8,568 bases of DNA from Geobacteraceae bacterium (GTDB taxonomy: Bacteria > Desulfobacterota > Desulfuromonadia > Geobacterales > Geobacteraceae): NCBI GenBank assembly GCA_012797715.1, contig JAAZOO010000132.1, positions 1-8,568 on the forward strand, in the 5' to 3' direction. The position numbers and the translations under genes are program-made. Below, piece by piece: positions 1 through 6,020 of this stretch (positions are counted from its first letter, which is position 1; every line of letters starts with the position of its first letter). The notes beneath the pieces are model-generated. The model ran no database searches. It was given only the letters and a program-made list of their open reading frames with translations, and had not been told where the DNA came from.

Positions 1-81
1 ACCGGCCAGGAAGGAGAGGCCGAGGGGAAAGACCGGGTAGGGGCTCGTCTCCCGGTTCGCGGAAATCAGCAGGACCTCCAT
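1..81 (-). CDS. N-terminus of a second B12-binding radical SAM protein (partial)
   Basis: Only 27 codons are visible before the left edge. They read MEVLLISANRETSPYP and continue VFPLGLSFLAG. This pattern, a hydrophobic strand followed by N-R-E-x-S-P-Y-P-V-x-P-L-G-L, is typical of the first strand and loop of cobalamin-binding-domain radical SAM proteins. The ATG at 81 shares its A with the thioesterase stop, and GGAGG lies 4 bases upstream. The radical SAM cysteines are out of view, so the assignment rests on the N-terminal pattern and the related enzyme a few genes upstream in the same run. Confidence 0.72.
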   Translation of the reverse strand, partial: MEVLLISANRETSPYPVFPLGLSFLAG

Positions 82-500
82 CACACCTCCAGGTAGGCGA
101 GCATGCGGTCGATTCGTTGCCTGATGAGGGGAGGGGCGGAATACTGGAGGGTCCCGTTGCGGTCGGTGAGTACCAGCACGGCGCGTCCCGATGCCCGGTG
201 AGCACCGTCCGGCCCCAGTATCTCGCAGAGGAATTCCAGGGTGGCGGTCTCGGTGCGCCGCACCGAGGTCATGACCCGCAACTCCTCGTTAAAGCGCGCC
301 GGACGCTTGTATTTGAGCTCCAAGGCCACTACCGGCGCCAGAAATCCCTCCGCCGCAACCTGATGGGCATCCAGATCGAATCTGCCGGCAAGATCGTTTC
401 TCCCAATCTCCATCCAGGCCACATAGTGGCCGTGCCAGGCAACCTGGTAGGAGTCCACCTCGTTGAATCTCACGCGTACCCGTGTCTCATGATATTTCAT
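81..500 (-). CDS. Hotdog-fold acyl-CoA/acyl-ACP thioesterase (4HBT family)
   Basis: A 139-residue single hotdog-domain protein of the 4-hydroxybenzoyl-CoA/YbgC/FadM thioesterase type, predicted to hydrolyse an acyl thioester from CoA or ACP. The N-terminal signature RFNEVDSYQVAWHGHYVAW (residues 11-29) has the usual catalytic Asp16, the HGHY loop and the helix with Glu31 and Arg34. The rest is strand-rich, with the LELKYKRPARFNEEL segment (60-74) characteristic of the family. Its length is typical. The ATG at 500 overlaps the FabD-like stop by four bases, and the TGA shares a base with the next gene's ATG (TGATG), indicating tight coupling. A longer in-frame reading back to 620 gives unlike, arginine-rich sequence over the FabD-like gene and was not used. 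Similar thioesterases occur in aryl polyene and other ACP-based lipid clusters, so it may release or proofread the product. The substrate is not evident. Confidence 0.92.
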   Translation of the reverse strand: MKYHETRVRVRFNEVDSYQVAWHGHYVAWMEIGRNDLAGRFDLDAHQVAAEGFLAPVVALELKYKRPARFNEELRVMTSVRRTETATLEFLCEILGPDGAHRASGRAVLVLTDRNGTLQYSAPPLIRQRIDRMLAYLEV

Positions 501-1345
501 AGGGATTTCGCGGCCTCGTTCTCTATCCAGCGGTTGTACTTCTTCAAGGCATCGCCGGCACCCACTTCCACACACCGCGTGACCCCGACGGCCAGCAGCT
601 CCCGATAGCTCTTCTCCCAATAGACCGGGAGGAGGAGCTCTCGCAGCAGGAAATCAGGGACCTCCGCACCCGTCAGGAAATCCTGGTCGATATGGTTCAT
701 GAGGGGAACGGAGGGCTCCCCGTACCGGTACCCGGAGATCACGGCGCGCAGCCCGTCGGCGATCTCCTCCATGAGGGGCGTATGCAGCGGCGCGTCGCAG
801 GGAAAGAGCTTGGCGGAAAAGGCTCCGGAATGGAGGGCCTCCACCACGGCCGATTCCATCTTGCTGCGCTCCCCGGACAGGAGAAAATGACGGGAGGTAT
901 TGTGGTTGGCCAGATAGACACCGTTGTTCTCCGCAATGGCGAGCAGCGGTTCCACGGGAAGACCCACCACGCAGCCGAGGGCATAGGCGCCGGTCTCCGC
1001 CATGCCGGCCATGCAGCGGCCGATGCGGAAGGTGAGCTCCAGCGCATCCCCCTCCGGAAGAGAGCCGCTCACCGCGAGGGCAGCGTAGATACCCATGCTG
1101 TGCTCCGCGATCAGGTTCGGACGGATACCCTGCTGGGAAAGACACCGCGCACGGTACAGGCTCAGGGCGGCGCCGTATACCTGAAGGGCGACGCTCTCCG
1201 TGGAAGGTTCGCCGCACCAGGCAAGATCCGGGAGGGCGATGCCGGTACGTTCCCGGCACAGCCGGGATACGGCGCGGAAATCGTCGTCATCGGGAGGCGG
1301 GGGGCCGGGAGAAAGAGGCTGCCCGGGAAACATGAAACAGATCAT
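497..1345 (-). CDS. FabD-like ACP acyltransferase
   Basis: A 282-residue protein of the malonyl-CoA:ACP transacylase fold, which normally moves a malonyl (or other acyl) unit between CoA and ACP. Landmarks are FPGQP (residues 6-10, oxyanion-hole Gln9), the nucleophile Ser83 in EHSMGIYAAL, Arg110 in the RIGRCMAGM segment at the position that binds the malonyl carboxylate in FabD, NHNTSRHFLLSG (147-158), catalytic His188 in PLHTPLM and EVGAGDAL (260-267). Two departures stand out: the nucleophile elbow reads E-H-S-M-G rather than G-H-S-x-G, and the position matching the conserved Gln before PVRW in FabD is Glu236. A proline-then-aspartate run (residues 15-22) follows the first strand. The ATG at 1345 has a GGAG site 11 bases upstream and places the FPGQ strand at the N-terminus. 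The stop overlaps the thioesterase start as ATGA. It is probably a cluster-specific paralogue rather than the housekeeping fabD; substrate unknown. Confidence 0.88.
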   Translation of the reverse strand: MICFMFPGQPLSPGPPPPDDDDFRAVSRLCRERTGIALPDLAWCGEPSTESVALQVYGAALSLYRARCLSQQGIRPNLIAEHSMGIYAALAVSGSLPEGDALELTFRIGRCMAGMAETGAYALGCVVGLPVEPLLAIAENNGVYLANHNTSRHFLLSGERSKMESAVVEALHSGAFSAKLFPCDAPLHTPLMEEIADGLRAVISGYRYGEPSVPLMNHIDQDFLTGAEVPDFLLRELLLPVYWEKSYRELLAVGVTRCVEVGAGDALKKYNRWIENEAAKSL

Positions 1346-1399
1346 GGTGGAGACCACTCCAAGGAAAAAAATGAAAACCGGCAACAGGCACCCGGCACG

Positions 1400-1505
1400 G
1401 GGCAAAAGGAAAAAAACGAAAAGGGAAACAGGGGCAACGACACACCCGAACGAGGGGGAGACGATTCCGTTTTACCCTTTACCCTTTGCCTTTTGCCTTT
1501 TGCCC
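1400..1505. repeat. Inverted repeat flanking the 126-bp gap between the B12 radical SAM and FabD-like genes
   Basis: GGGCAAAAGG at 1400-1409 and CCTTTTGCCC at 1496-1505 are perfect 10-bp reverse complements separated by 86 bases. The gap between 1346 and 1471 holds no gene. On the minus strand it contains a pyrimidine-rich, T-rich stretch around 1403-1432 and a T7 run near 1360-1380. I found no convincing -35/-10 pair in it. The arms could pair in the transcript, but the long spacing and low complexity of the sequence make a biological role uncertain. Confidence 0.45.
1470..1504. repeat. Heptamer tandem repeat, five copies of YTTTRCC
   Basis: Read on the plus strand, five consecutive 7-base units follow each other without a break: TTTTACC, CTTTACC, CTTTGCC, TTTTGCC and TTTTGCC. 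The array covers the stop codon (1472-1474) and the last codons of the B12-binding radical SAM gene. Because the unit is not a multiple of three, gain or loss of one copy would change the C-terminal tail and the stop position. One more unit occurs in inverted orientation at 1401-1407. Confidence 0.85.
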
Positions 1506-2785
1506 ATCTGTTCCGTTTTCTTTATGGCGCTCCGGAAACCGAAGTTCATGGGCGCGAACACCTGCACCGAACGGTGGGCCTTGAAGATGCGACGGAACAT
1601 GGAAGAAAGGGAATAGAAGGAGCGGTTGAGCCGGTCGTGCCCCTCCTGGAGCTCCTCCGCCGTCATCCCCACGGGGCGGAAGGTGACGTGCCCCATGTCG
1701 TAGTCTTCCCAGTTATTGGACGTGATCCTCCCCTCCGACTCCAGCCGTGCCCGGACCGCGGTGCCGGGAAAGGGGGTGAGGATGGGAAAGATGGCCGCCT
1801 CCAACCGCGCCTCCTCGCAGAAGCGGAGCAGGCCGTCGAACACTCCGGGGGTGTCCCCGTCGTAGCCCAGGACAAAGGATCCCAGGATGCCGATACCGTT
1901 GTCGCGGAAGGCCCGCGCATCCTCCAGGTAGCTGGCTGCGCGGTTGGTCACCTTGCCCATGGCGGCCAGGGAGGTCTCGTTCAGGGATTCGAATCCCACA
2001 AACAGGCCGACGCATCCCGATTCACCCGCGGCACGGAGCAATTCCGGATCGCGGGCCAGGTCGATGGGGGCATGGGACAGCCACTTGAAACCCATGCCCC
2101 GCATCCGGGTAAACAGCTCCAGGGCGTAGCGGCGGTCTCCCACCAGATTGTCGTCCACGAAAAAGGCGAAGGAATTCTTCCTGCGCAGCGTCTCCAGCTC
2201 CTCCAGAACCGATTCCACCGGGCGCTTCCGGTACCTCCTGCCGTAAAAGGAGGTGACGGAGCAGAATTCGCAGTCATGGGGACAGCCTCGGGTGGTCTGG
2301 AGGGTATTGGTGAACAGGTAGCGCTTCCCCTGGAAAACCTCCCGCCGGGGCGGGGGTATTTCCCCCATGGACAGGAGGTCAGACGCCCGGTAGAGACGCT
2401 CCAGAGACCCCTTTTCCCAATCGTCCAGCAGGCGGGGCCAGACAAGCTCCCCCTCTCCCACCACCACTGCGTCCACGTGCTCCAGGGCCTCATGGGGAAG
2501 GTTGCTGGCATGAAAGCCTCCCATGACCACGGAAACGCCCCGCTCCCGGAAGGCATCCGCAATGCGGTACGCCCGCGGCGCCTGGGGTGTCATGGCCGTG
2601 ACGGCCACCAGATCCGCGTCGGTATCGAAATCGATGGCTTCGATATTTTCGTCGACCAGCCCGACCTGCCACTGCCTGGGTGTGACAGCCGCAAGGGCGG
2701 CAAGGGAAAGGGAGGGGAACTTGAAGCCGATCTCGCCCCACAGCCTCCCCTTCGGCCATCCGGGGGCTACGAGGAGAAGTTTCAC
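1472..2785 (-). CDS. B12-binding-domain radical SAM protein
   Basis: A 437-residue cobalamin-type radical SAM enzyme. Residues 1-130 form a Rossmann-like B12-binding region (LLLVAPGWP, VMGGFHAS at 87-94, VVVGEGE at 107-113). The radical SAM cluster motif CPHDCEFC has Cys168, Cys172 and Cys175. The stretches VDDNLVGDRRYA (210-221), LFVGFES (261-267) and TPFPGT (337-342) followed by EGR are typical of the group with a DUF4070-like C-terminus. Relatives carry out methylations or C-C bond chemistry on lipids, tetrapyrroles and polyketide-like substrates, so a modifying step on the ACP-bound chain is a reasonable guess. The start is GTG, sharing GTGA with the ACP stop. The last ten or so residues (KRQKAKGKG) are encoded by a 7-bp tandem repeat that includes the stop codon, so the natural tail may have been altered by the repeat. 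The reaction is unknown. Confidence 0.9.
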   Translation of the reverse strand: MKLLLVAPGWPKGRLWGEIGFKFPSLSLAALAAVTPRQWQVGLVDENIEAIDFDTDADLVAVTAMTPQAPRAYRIADAFRERGVSVVMGGFHASNLPHEALEHVDAVVVGEGELVWPRLLDDWEKGSLERLYRASDLLSMGEIPPPRREVFQGKRYLFTNTLQTTRGCPHDCEFCSVTSFYGRRYRKRPVESVLEELETLRRKNSFAFFVDDNLVGDRRYALELFTRMRGMGFKWLSHAPIDLARDPELLRAAGESGCVGLFVGFESLNETSLAAMGKVTNRAASYLEDARAFRDNGIGILGSFVLGYDGDTPGVFDGLLRFCEEARLEAAIFPILTPFPGTAVRARLESEGRITSNNWEDYDMGHVTFRPVGMTAEELQEGHDRLNRSFYSLSSMFRRIFKAHRSVQVFAPMNFGFRSAIKKTEQMGKRQKAKGKG

Positions 2786-3039
2786 TTCCGGTGTTCCGCG
2801 ATATACGCGGCCATGCTCCGTACCGACTGGAACACCACCGTTCCGGTCTCGGCATCGGGGACAACCACCCCGAAATCCTTCTCCATGGCCACCACCAGCT
2901 GCAGGGCGTCGATGGAGTCGAGGCCGAGGCCTTCCCCGAACAGGGGGGCATCGCTGTCGATGTCCTCCGGCGACATCCCGTCGATGCGCAGGCTGTCGAT
3001 AATGAGCTGTTTCACCCGGGTAATCAATTCTTCAGACAT
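2782..3039 (-). CDS. Acyl carrier protein, pathway-specific
   Basis: An 85-residue acyl carrier protein. The phosphopantetheine site is Ser42 in GLDSID (residues 39-44), set in the usual helical fold with the leading stretch LFGEGLGLDS. Its length and acidic character fit free-standing ACPs. It differs from the highly conserved FabF-linked AcpP (GADSLDTVE-type site), so it is probably a specialised carrier for this cluster. The ATG at 3039 has a good AAGGA site 6 bases upstream. The start lies inside the end of the acyltransferase gene, and the stop overlaps the GTG of the next gene as GTGA, so the three genes should be translated together. Likely partners are the acyltransferase upstream and the FabD-like protein and thioesterase downstream. 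Confidence 0.95.
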   Translation of the reverse strand: MSEELITRVKQLIIDSLRIDGMSPEDIDSDAPLFGEGLGLDSIDALQLVVAMEKDFGVVVPDAETGTVVFQSVRSMAAYIAEHRK

Positions 3040-3938
3040 GTGGTATCCTTTTCCCGGCCCTCCATGACTCCCCAGTAGTCGAAAAAGTTATACCACTGGT
3101 CCGGATAGGTCCGTATGTAGCGTTCAAACACCCGTAAAATGCGCGCCATGCCCTCTTCAATGGCCTGCCGGTGTCCGCCGTGCCTACCGGAGAACCACAC
3201 GGCGTCTTCCATGATGGTTGCGTAGCGCCTCCCCTCACGGGGAACGAAAACAGGGAAGACCGGCGCGCCGCTTGCCAGCCCCAGGTAGGCGGCGCCCAGC
3301 GGGATATCCGCCGGAAGCCCGAAAAAATCCATGGTGGCGGTGTGGGAGGAACCGTCCCGATCCCCCAGGAGCGCCAGTATCTCGTTGCGCCGCAGCGCGT
3401 TCACCGCCTCGATGACGGCCAGGGGCGAGGTGTCGTGGCGGTCAACGTAGATGAAGCGGATGCCCCGTTCGCTCCGCACTTGTTCACGCAGCTCGTTGAC
3501 CCGCTCGTCCGGTTCCCGGAAGGTGAGGACATTCATGGGGTATCCCATCTCAGCCAGGCCCAACCCCCCCAGCTCCCAGTTGCCCAGATGGGGGGAGATG
3601 AGGATGGCACCGCACCCCCTGGACAGGGCGGCATCCAGCTTCTCCTTGCCGACCCGCCTGCCGATCAGGGCATCCAGCTTCTTCCCCCGCAACCGGATCA
3701 TGAGCATGACATCGGTCCAGTTGAGGGAGTATTTGTAGATGGTGGAAAACACCAGCCGTTCCACATCCCGCCTGCCGGTGACGACCCGCAGATTGGCGCG
3801 GATGCTGCGCCGTTTCTCCGCCATGAGGAGATAGACGATCCCCCCGGTCAGGAAGGCGAAGGGCGGGAACAGGAATCGGGGAACCAGCAGGGTCAGCAGC
3901 GTGATGAAGAACAGATTGATGCTGCTGTACAGTCTCAC
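3024..3938 (-). CDS. LpxL/HtrB-type lipid acyltransferase
   Basis: A 304-residue member of the lysophospholipid/lipid A acyltransferase family, expected to move an acyl group from acyl-ACP to a hydroxyl of a membrane lipid or glycolipid at the inner membrane. The catalytic HX4E motif is HLGNWE at 117-122, preceded by AILISP. GDRDGS (192-197) and the C-terminal QWYNFFDYW (281-289) fit the family. Hydrophobic segments within residues 7-38 form a likely N-terminal membrane anchor. The GTG start at 3938 is chosen because a GAGGGG ribosome site sits 6-7 bases upstream and the anchor follows at once; longer readings run back through the preceding radical SAM gene. It begins 13 bases after that gene's stop, and its end overlaps the ACP gene by 16 bases. 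That link to a dedicated ACP suggests the ACP-bound chain is its donor. The same type of enzyme occurs in aryl polyene clusters. The acceptor is not known, and lipid A itself is possible. Confidence 0.9.
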   Translation of the reverse strand: MRLYSSINLFFITLLTLLVPRFLFPPFAFLTGGIVYLLMAEKRRSIRANLRVVTGRRDVERLVFSTIYKYSLNWTDVMLMIRLRGKKLDALIGRRVGKEKLDAALSRGCGAILISPHLGNWELGGLGLAEMGYPMNVLTFREPDERVNELREQVRSERGIRFIYVDRHDTSPLAVIEAVNALRRNEILALLGDRDGSSHTATMDFFGLPADIPLGAAYLGLASGAPVFPVFVPREGRRYATIMEDAVWFSGRHGGHRQAIEEGMARILRVFERYIRTYPDQWYNFFDYWGVMEGREKDTTCLKN

Positions 3939-3951
3939 GGGTTTCCCCTCG

Positions 3952-5337
3952 TCATGGCTTGGTTCCGCAGCGGATTTTCTTTTCCCCACCGGATGTGCCG
4001 CGGAACTCCTTCTCCCACGAGGGATCGGCGATGGCGGCGTACCTTCGGGCGTAGCCGTCCATCTCCGCCGCCAGCCCGGTGAATATCTCCTCTGCGCCGC
4101 GGTGGGTCGGATAGACACCTTCCGTTGAGAATATCTCCCTCCCCACGTCCGGATGGTCGATGAGCATGCAGGGCCGGAGAAGGTTTTCATGCTCCCCCTG
4201 GCGCTTCCGGATGGTGCGGAACAGGGGTGAGCGCAACGCCTCTTTGAGGGTGGTGCGCCGGATGTTGTCCACGGCGAAGTGGCAGAAAACGCACGGTTCG
4301 ATATCTCCGTTGGCGTTGATATGGAAATATTTCCGTCCGCCGGCGATACAGCCGCTGATGATGGGGCCGTCGTTCCAGAAATCCACGAAAATCATCGGTT
4401 TCGAGGCACGGAACTCGATGGTACGGCGCCGCATCAGGTCACGCTGCTCCGGCGTCGGCATGAGAGAAAGGTCCGGCTCCCGGCCCACGGGCACGTAGGA
4501 GAAGAGCCAGATGGCGGAGCACCCCTTTTCCACCAGCAGGTCGATGTAGTCGTCGCTGGTTATAATGTCCGTGTTGCGGCGTGTCTGGGTGAAGGAGCCG
4601 CAGAAGGAGAGCCCCGCATCCCGCAGCAGGTCCATGCCCTGCATGACTTTCCGGAAGTGTCCGGGACCGCGCCGCTCGTCGGTCTCCTTCTCGTACCCCT
4701 CCAGGGAGAAGGCGGGCATCACGTTTCCCACCTCGATGAGCCGCTCCACCATCCTTTCGTCCATAAGGCCGCCGTGGGTGAAGACCAGGAACGCCATGTC
4801 ACTGTGTTTGCTGAAAATATCGAAGATGTCTTCCTTGAAAAACGGCTCCCCGCCGGAGATCACGGCGAAGAAGACCCCCATTTCCTTCATCTGCAGGAGA
4901 ACGGAATCGATCTCATCACGGGAGAGTTCAAGGGACTTGTCGTAATCACCGGCATAGCAGCCGTAGCAGGAGAGGTTGCAGCGCATGGTGGGGCTGATGA
5001 CCACCGTGGACGGCGGGTAGTACCCCTCCCGGTCCAGCCACGCCTTGCGCTTGTTGGTTCCGGACAGGAGATGGTTGACCGCCAGGTTTGCTATCCACTT
5101 GTCCCGCTGGTTGGGGTGGAGGTCCCGCAGGATCCTGCGGGGGAATTCGATGCTGGGGTGGTTCTCGCGGATGAGCTGCCGGATCCAGCGGATGCGCTCT
5201 CGGTAGTAGTCCTTTTTCGGCAGCAGCTCCATCAGGTAGGTCATCCGCACCAGGGTTTCGTTGGAGGAATTGGTGGCCATGGAAAGGAGGAGCGAGATGA
5301 TTTTTTCCGTTGAATAGGTCTTCAGGCTTTGCAGCAT
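3952..5337 (-). CDS. Radical SAM protein with SPASM/twitch-like C-terminal cysteines
   Basis: A 461-residue radical SAM enzyme of unassigned reaction. The [4Fe-4S] motif CNLSCYGC has Cys120, Cys124 and Cys127, and the SAM-binding GGEP motif lies at 162-165. The C-terminal part shows Cys330, then Gly344 followed four residues later by Cys349, then Cys352 and Cys390. This resembles the start of a SPASM/twitch auxiliary cluster but has fewer cysteines than a full seven-cysteine SPASM domain. About 105 mainly helical residues precede the radical SAM barrel, longer than in minimal family members. The ATG at 5337 follows a GAGGG ribosome site by a normal distance and lies 20 bases after the glycosyltransferase stop. 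SPASM enzymes often modify peptides, but no precursor-peptide gene is visible and the neighbours handle lipids and sugars, so a lipid or sugar substrate is equally plausible. The family assignment is firm; the function is unknown. Confidence 0.9.
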   Translation of the reverse strand: MLQSLKTYSTEKIISLLLSMATNSSNETLVRMTYLMELLPKKDYYRERIRWIRQLIRENHPSIEFPRRILRDLHPNQRDKWIANLAVNHLLSGTNKRKAWLDREGYYPPSTVVISPTMRCNLSCYGCYAGDYDKSLELSRDEIDSVLLQMKEMGVFFAVISGGEPFFKEDIFDIFSKHSDMAFLVFTHGGLMDERMVERLIEVGNVMPAFSLEGYEKETDERRGPGHFRKVMQGMDLLRDAGLSFCGSFTQTRRNTDIITSDDYIDLLVEKGCSAIWLFSYVPVGREPDLSLMPTPEQRDLMRRRTIEFRASKPMIFVDFWNDGPIISGCIAGGRKYFHINANGDIEPCVFCHFAVDNIRRTTLKEALRSPLFRTIRKRQGEHENLLRPCMLIDHPDVGREIFSTEGVYPTHRGAEEIFTGLAAEMDGYARRYAAIADPSWEKEFRGTSGGEKKIRCGTKP

Positions 5338-5357
5338 GGTTCGGTGTCCCTCTACCC

Positions 5358-6020
5358 TTACCTGTATTTGAGGAAGGTCATGCAGATGTTCCACGTATCG
5401 CGCACCGGCCGGAAATGGCTGGTGGAGCGGCCGTCCGCGACCCGCGCGGCAACGGGAAGGCTTCCCATGCGGAAGCCGCCGCGCCAGGCCTTCATGAGGA
5501 TCTCCATCTCCAGTTCGTAGCCGTTTCCGCTCAGGGTTACGGCTTTCAGGAGCCGCGCCGAATAGTAGCGGAATCCGGACTGGCTGTCGCTTATCTCGAA
5601 ACCGGTCCTTTTCCTCATGCACCATACGCCGAACCGGTTCCACCAGCTGCGCAGCCCCGCCATTTCGTCGAACTGGGTAGCGCGGGACGCGATGAGGATA
5701 TCCATCTCCCGTTCACGGGCCGCGGCCGCGAGTCGGGGAATGGCCGACGGGTCGTGCTGGCCGTCCGCGTCAAGGGTGACGACCCCGGAAAAGCCTTTTT
5801 CAAGGGCCCAGGCAAAGCCGGTGCGGAGCGCGGCACCCTTTCCCCGGTTCGCGGGGTGGCGGATCACCTCCACCGGCATGCCCGCAACCCGTTCCGCGGT
5901 TCCGTCCCCGGATCCGTCATCCACCACCAGGAGAGGATATCCGGAACGGAGCGCTTCTTCCACAACCCGCGCAAGGGTCGCCCCGGCATTATAGGCAGGG
6001 ACTACGATACAGGTATGCAC
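5358..6020 (-). CDS. GT2 glycosyltransferase, dolichyl-phosphate mannose synthase-like
   Basis: A compact 220-residue GT-A fold enzyme predicted to move a sugar from a nucleotide-sugar donor to a lipid phosphate or similar acceptor. It starts with the GT2 beta-strand CIVVPAYNAG (residues 4-13), then VVDDGSGDGT (32-41), HPANRGKGAALRTGF (55-69) and the DxD metal site in TLDADGQHDP (82-91). The acceptor-region motif SDSQSGFRYY (144-153) is typical of the DPM1/polyprenyl-phosphate glycosyltransferase group. There is no transmembrane segment, so it should be soluble or membrane-peripheral. The GTG start at 6020 puts the first GT2 strand at the N-terminus and lies inside the end of the deacetylase gene. 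Upstream in-frame codons translate to unlike, proline- and arginine-rich sequence. No strong ribosome site is visible, so translational coupling to the deacetylase is likely. The donor sugar and acceptor are unknown. Confidence 0.9.
   Translation of the reverse strand: MHTCIVVPAYNAGATLARVVEEALRSGYPLLVVDDGSGDGTAERVAGMPVEVIRHPANRGKGAALRTGFAWALEKGFSGVVTLDADGQHDPSAIPRLAAAAREREMDILIASRATQFDEMAGLRSWWNRFGVWCMRKRTGFEISDSQSGFRYYSARLLKAVTLSGNGYELEMEILMKAWRGGFRMGSLPVAARVADGRSTSHFRPVRDTWNICMTFLKYR

Noticed and set aside
692..3067. A 791-codon open frame on the plus strand
   Set aside because: It lies antisense to the FabD-like, B12 radical SAM and ACP genes, which have clear family motifs. Its translation is low-complexity, rich in H, G, R and P, and matches no family I recognise. 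It is a GC-driven shadow.
3939..4190. N-terminal extension of the LpxL-like protein back to 4190
   Set aside because: It covers the end of the radical SAM gene in another frame and gives non-family sequence. The GTG at 3938 has a well-placed GAGGGG site and directly precedes the membrane anchor.
4279..5313. A 344-codon open frame on the plus strand
   Set aside because: It is antisense to the radical SAM gene with its CNLSCYGC and GGEP motifs, and its translation has no recognisable domain.
5338..5643. N-terminal extension of the SPASM-like radical SAM protein back to 5643
   Set aside because: The extra 102 residues are an arginine/proline-rich out-of-frame reading of the glycosyltransferase gene. 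The ATG at 5337 has a good ribosome site.
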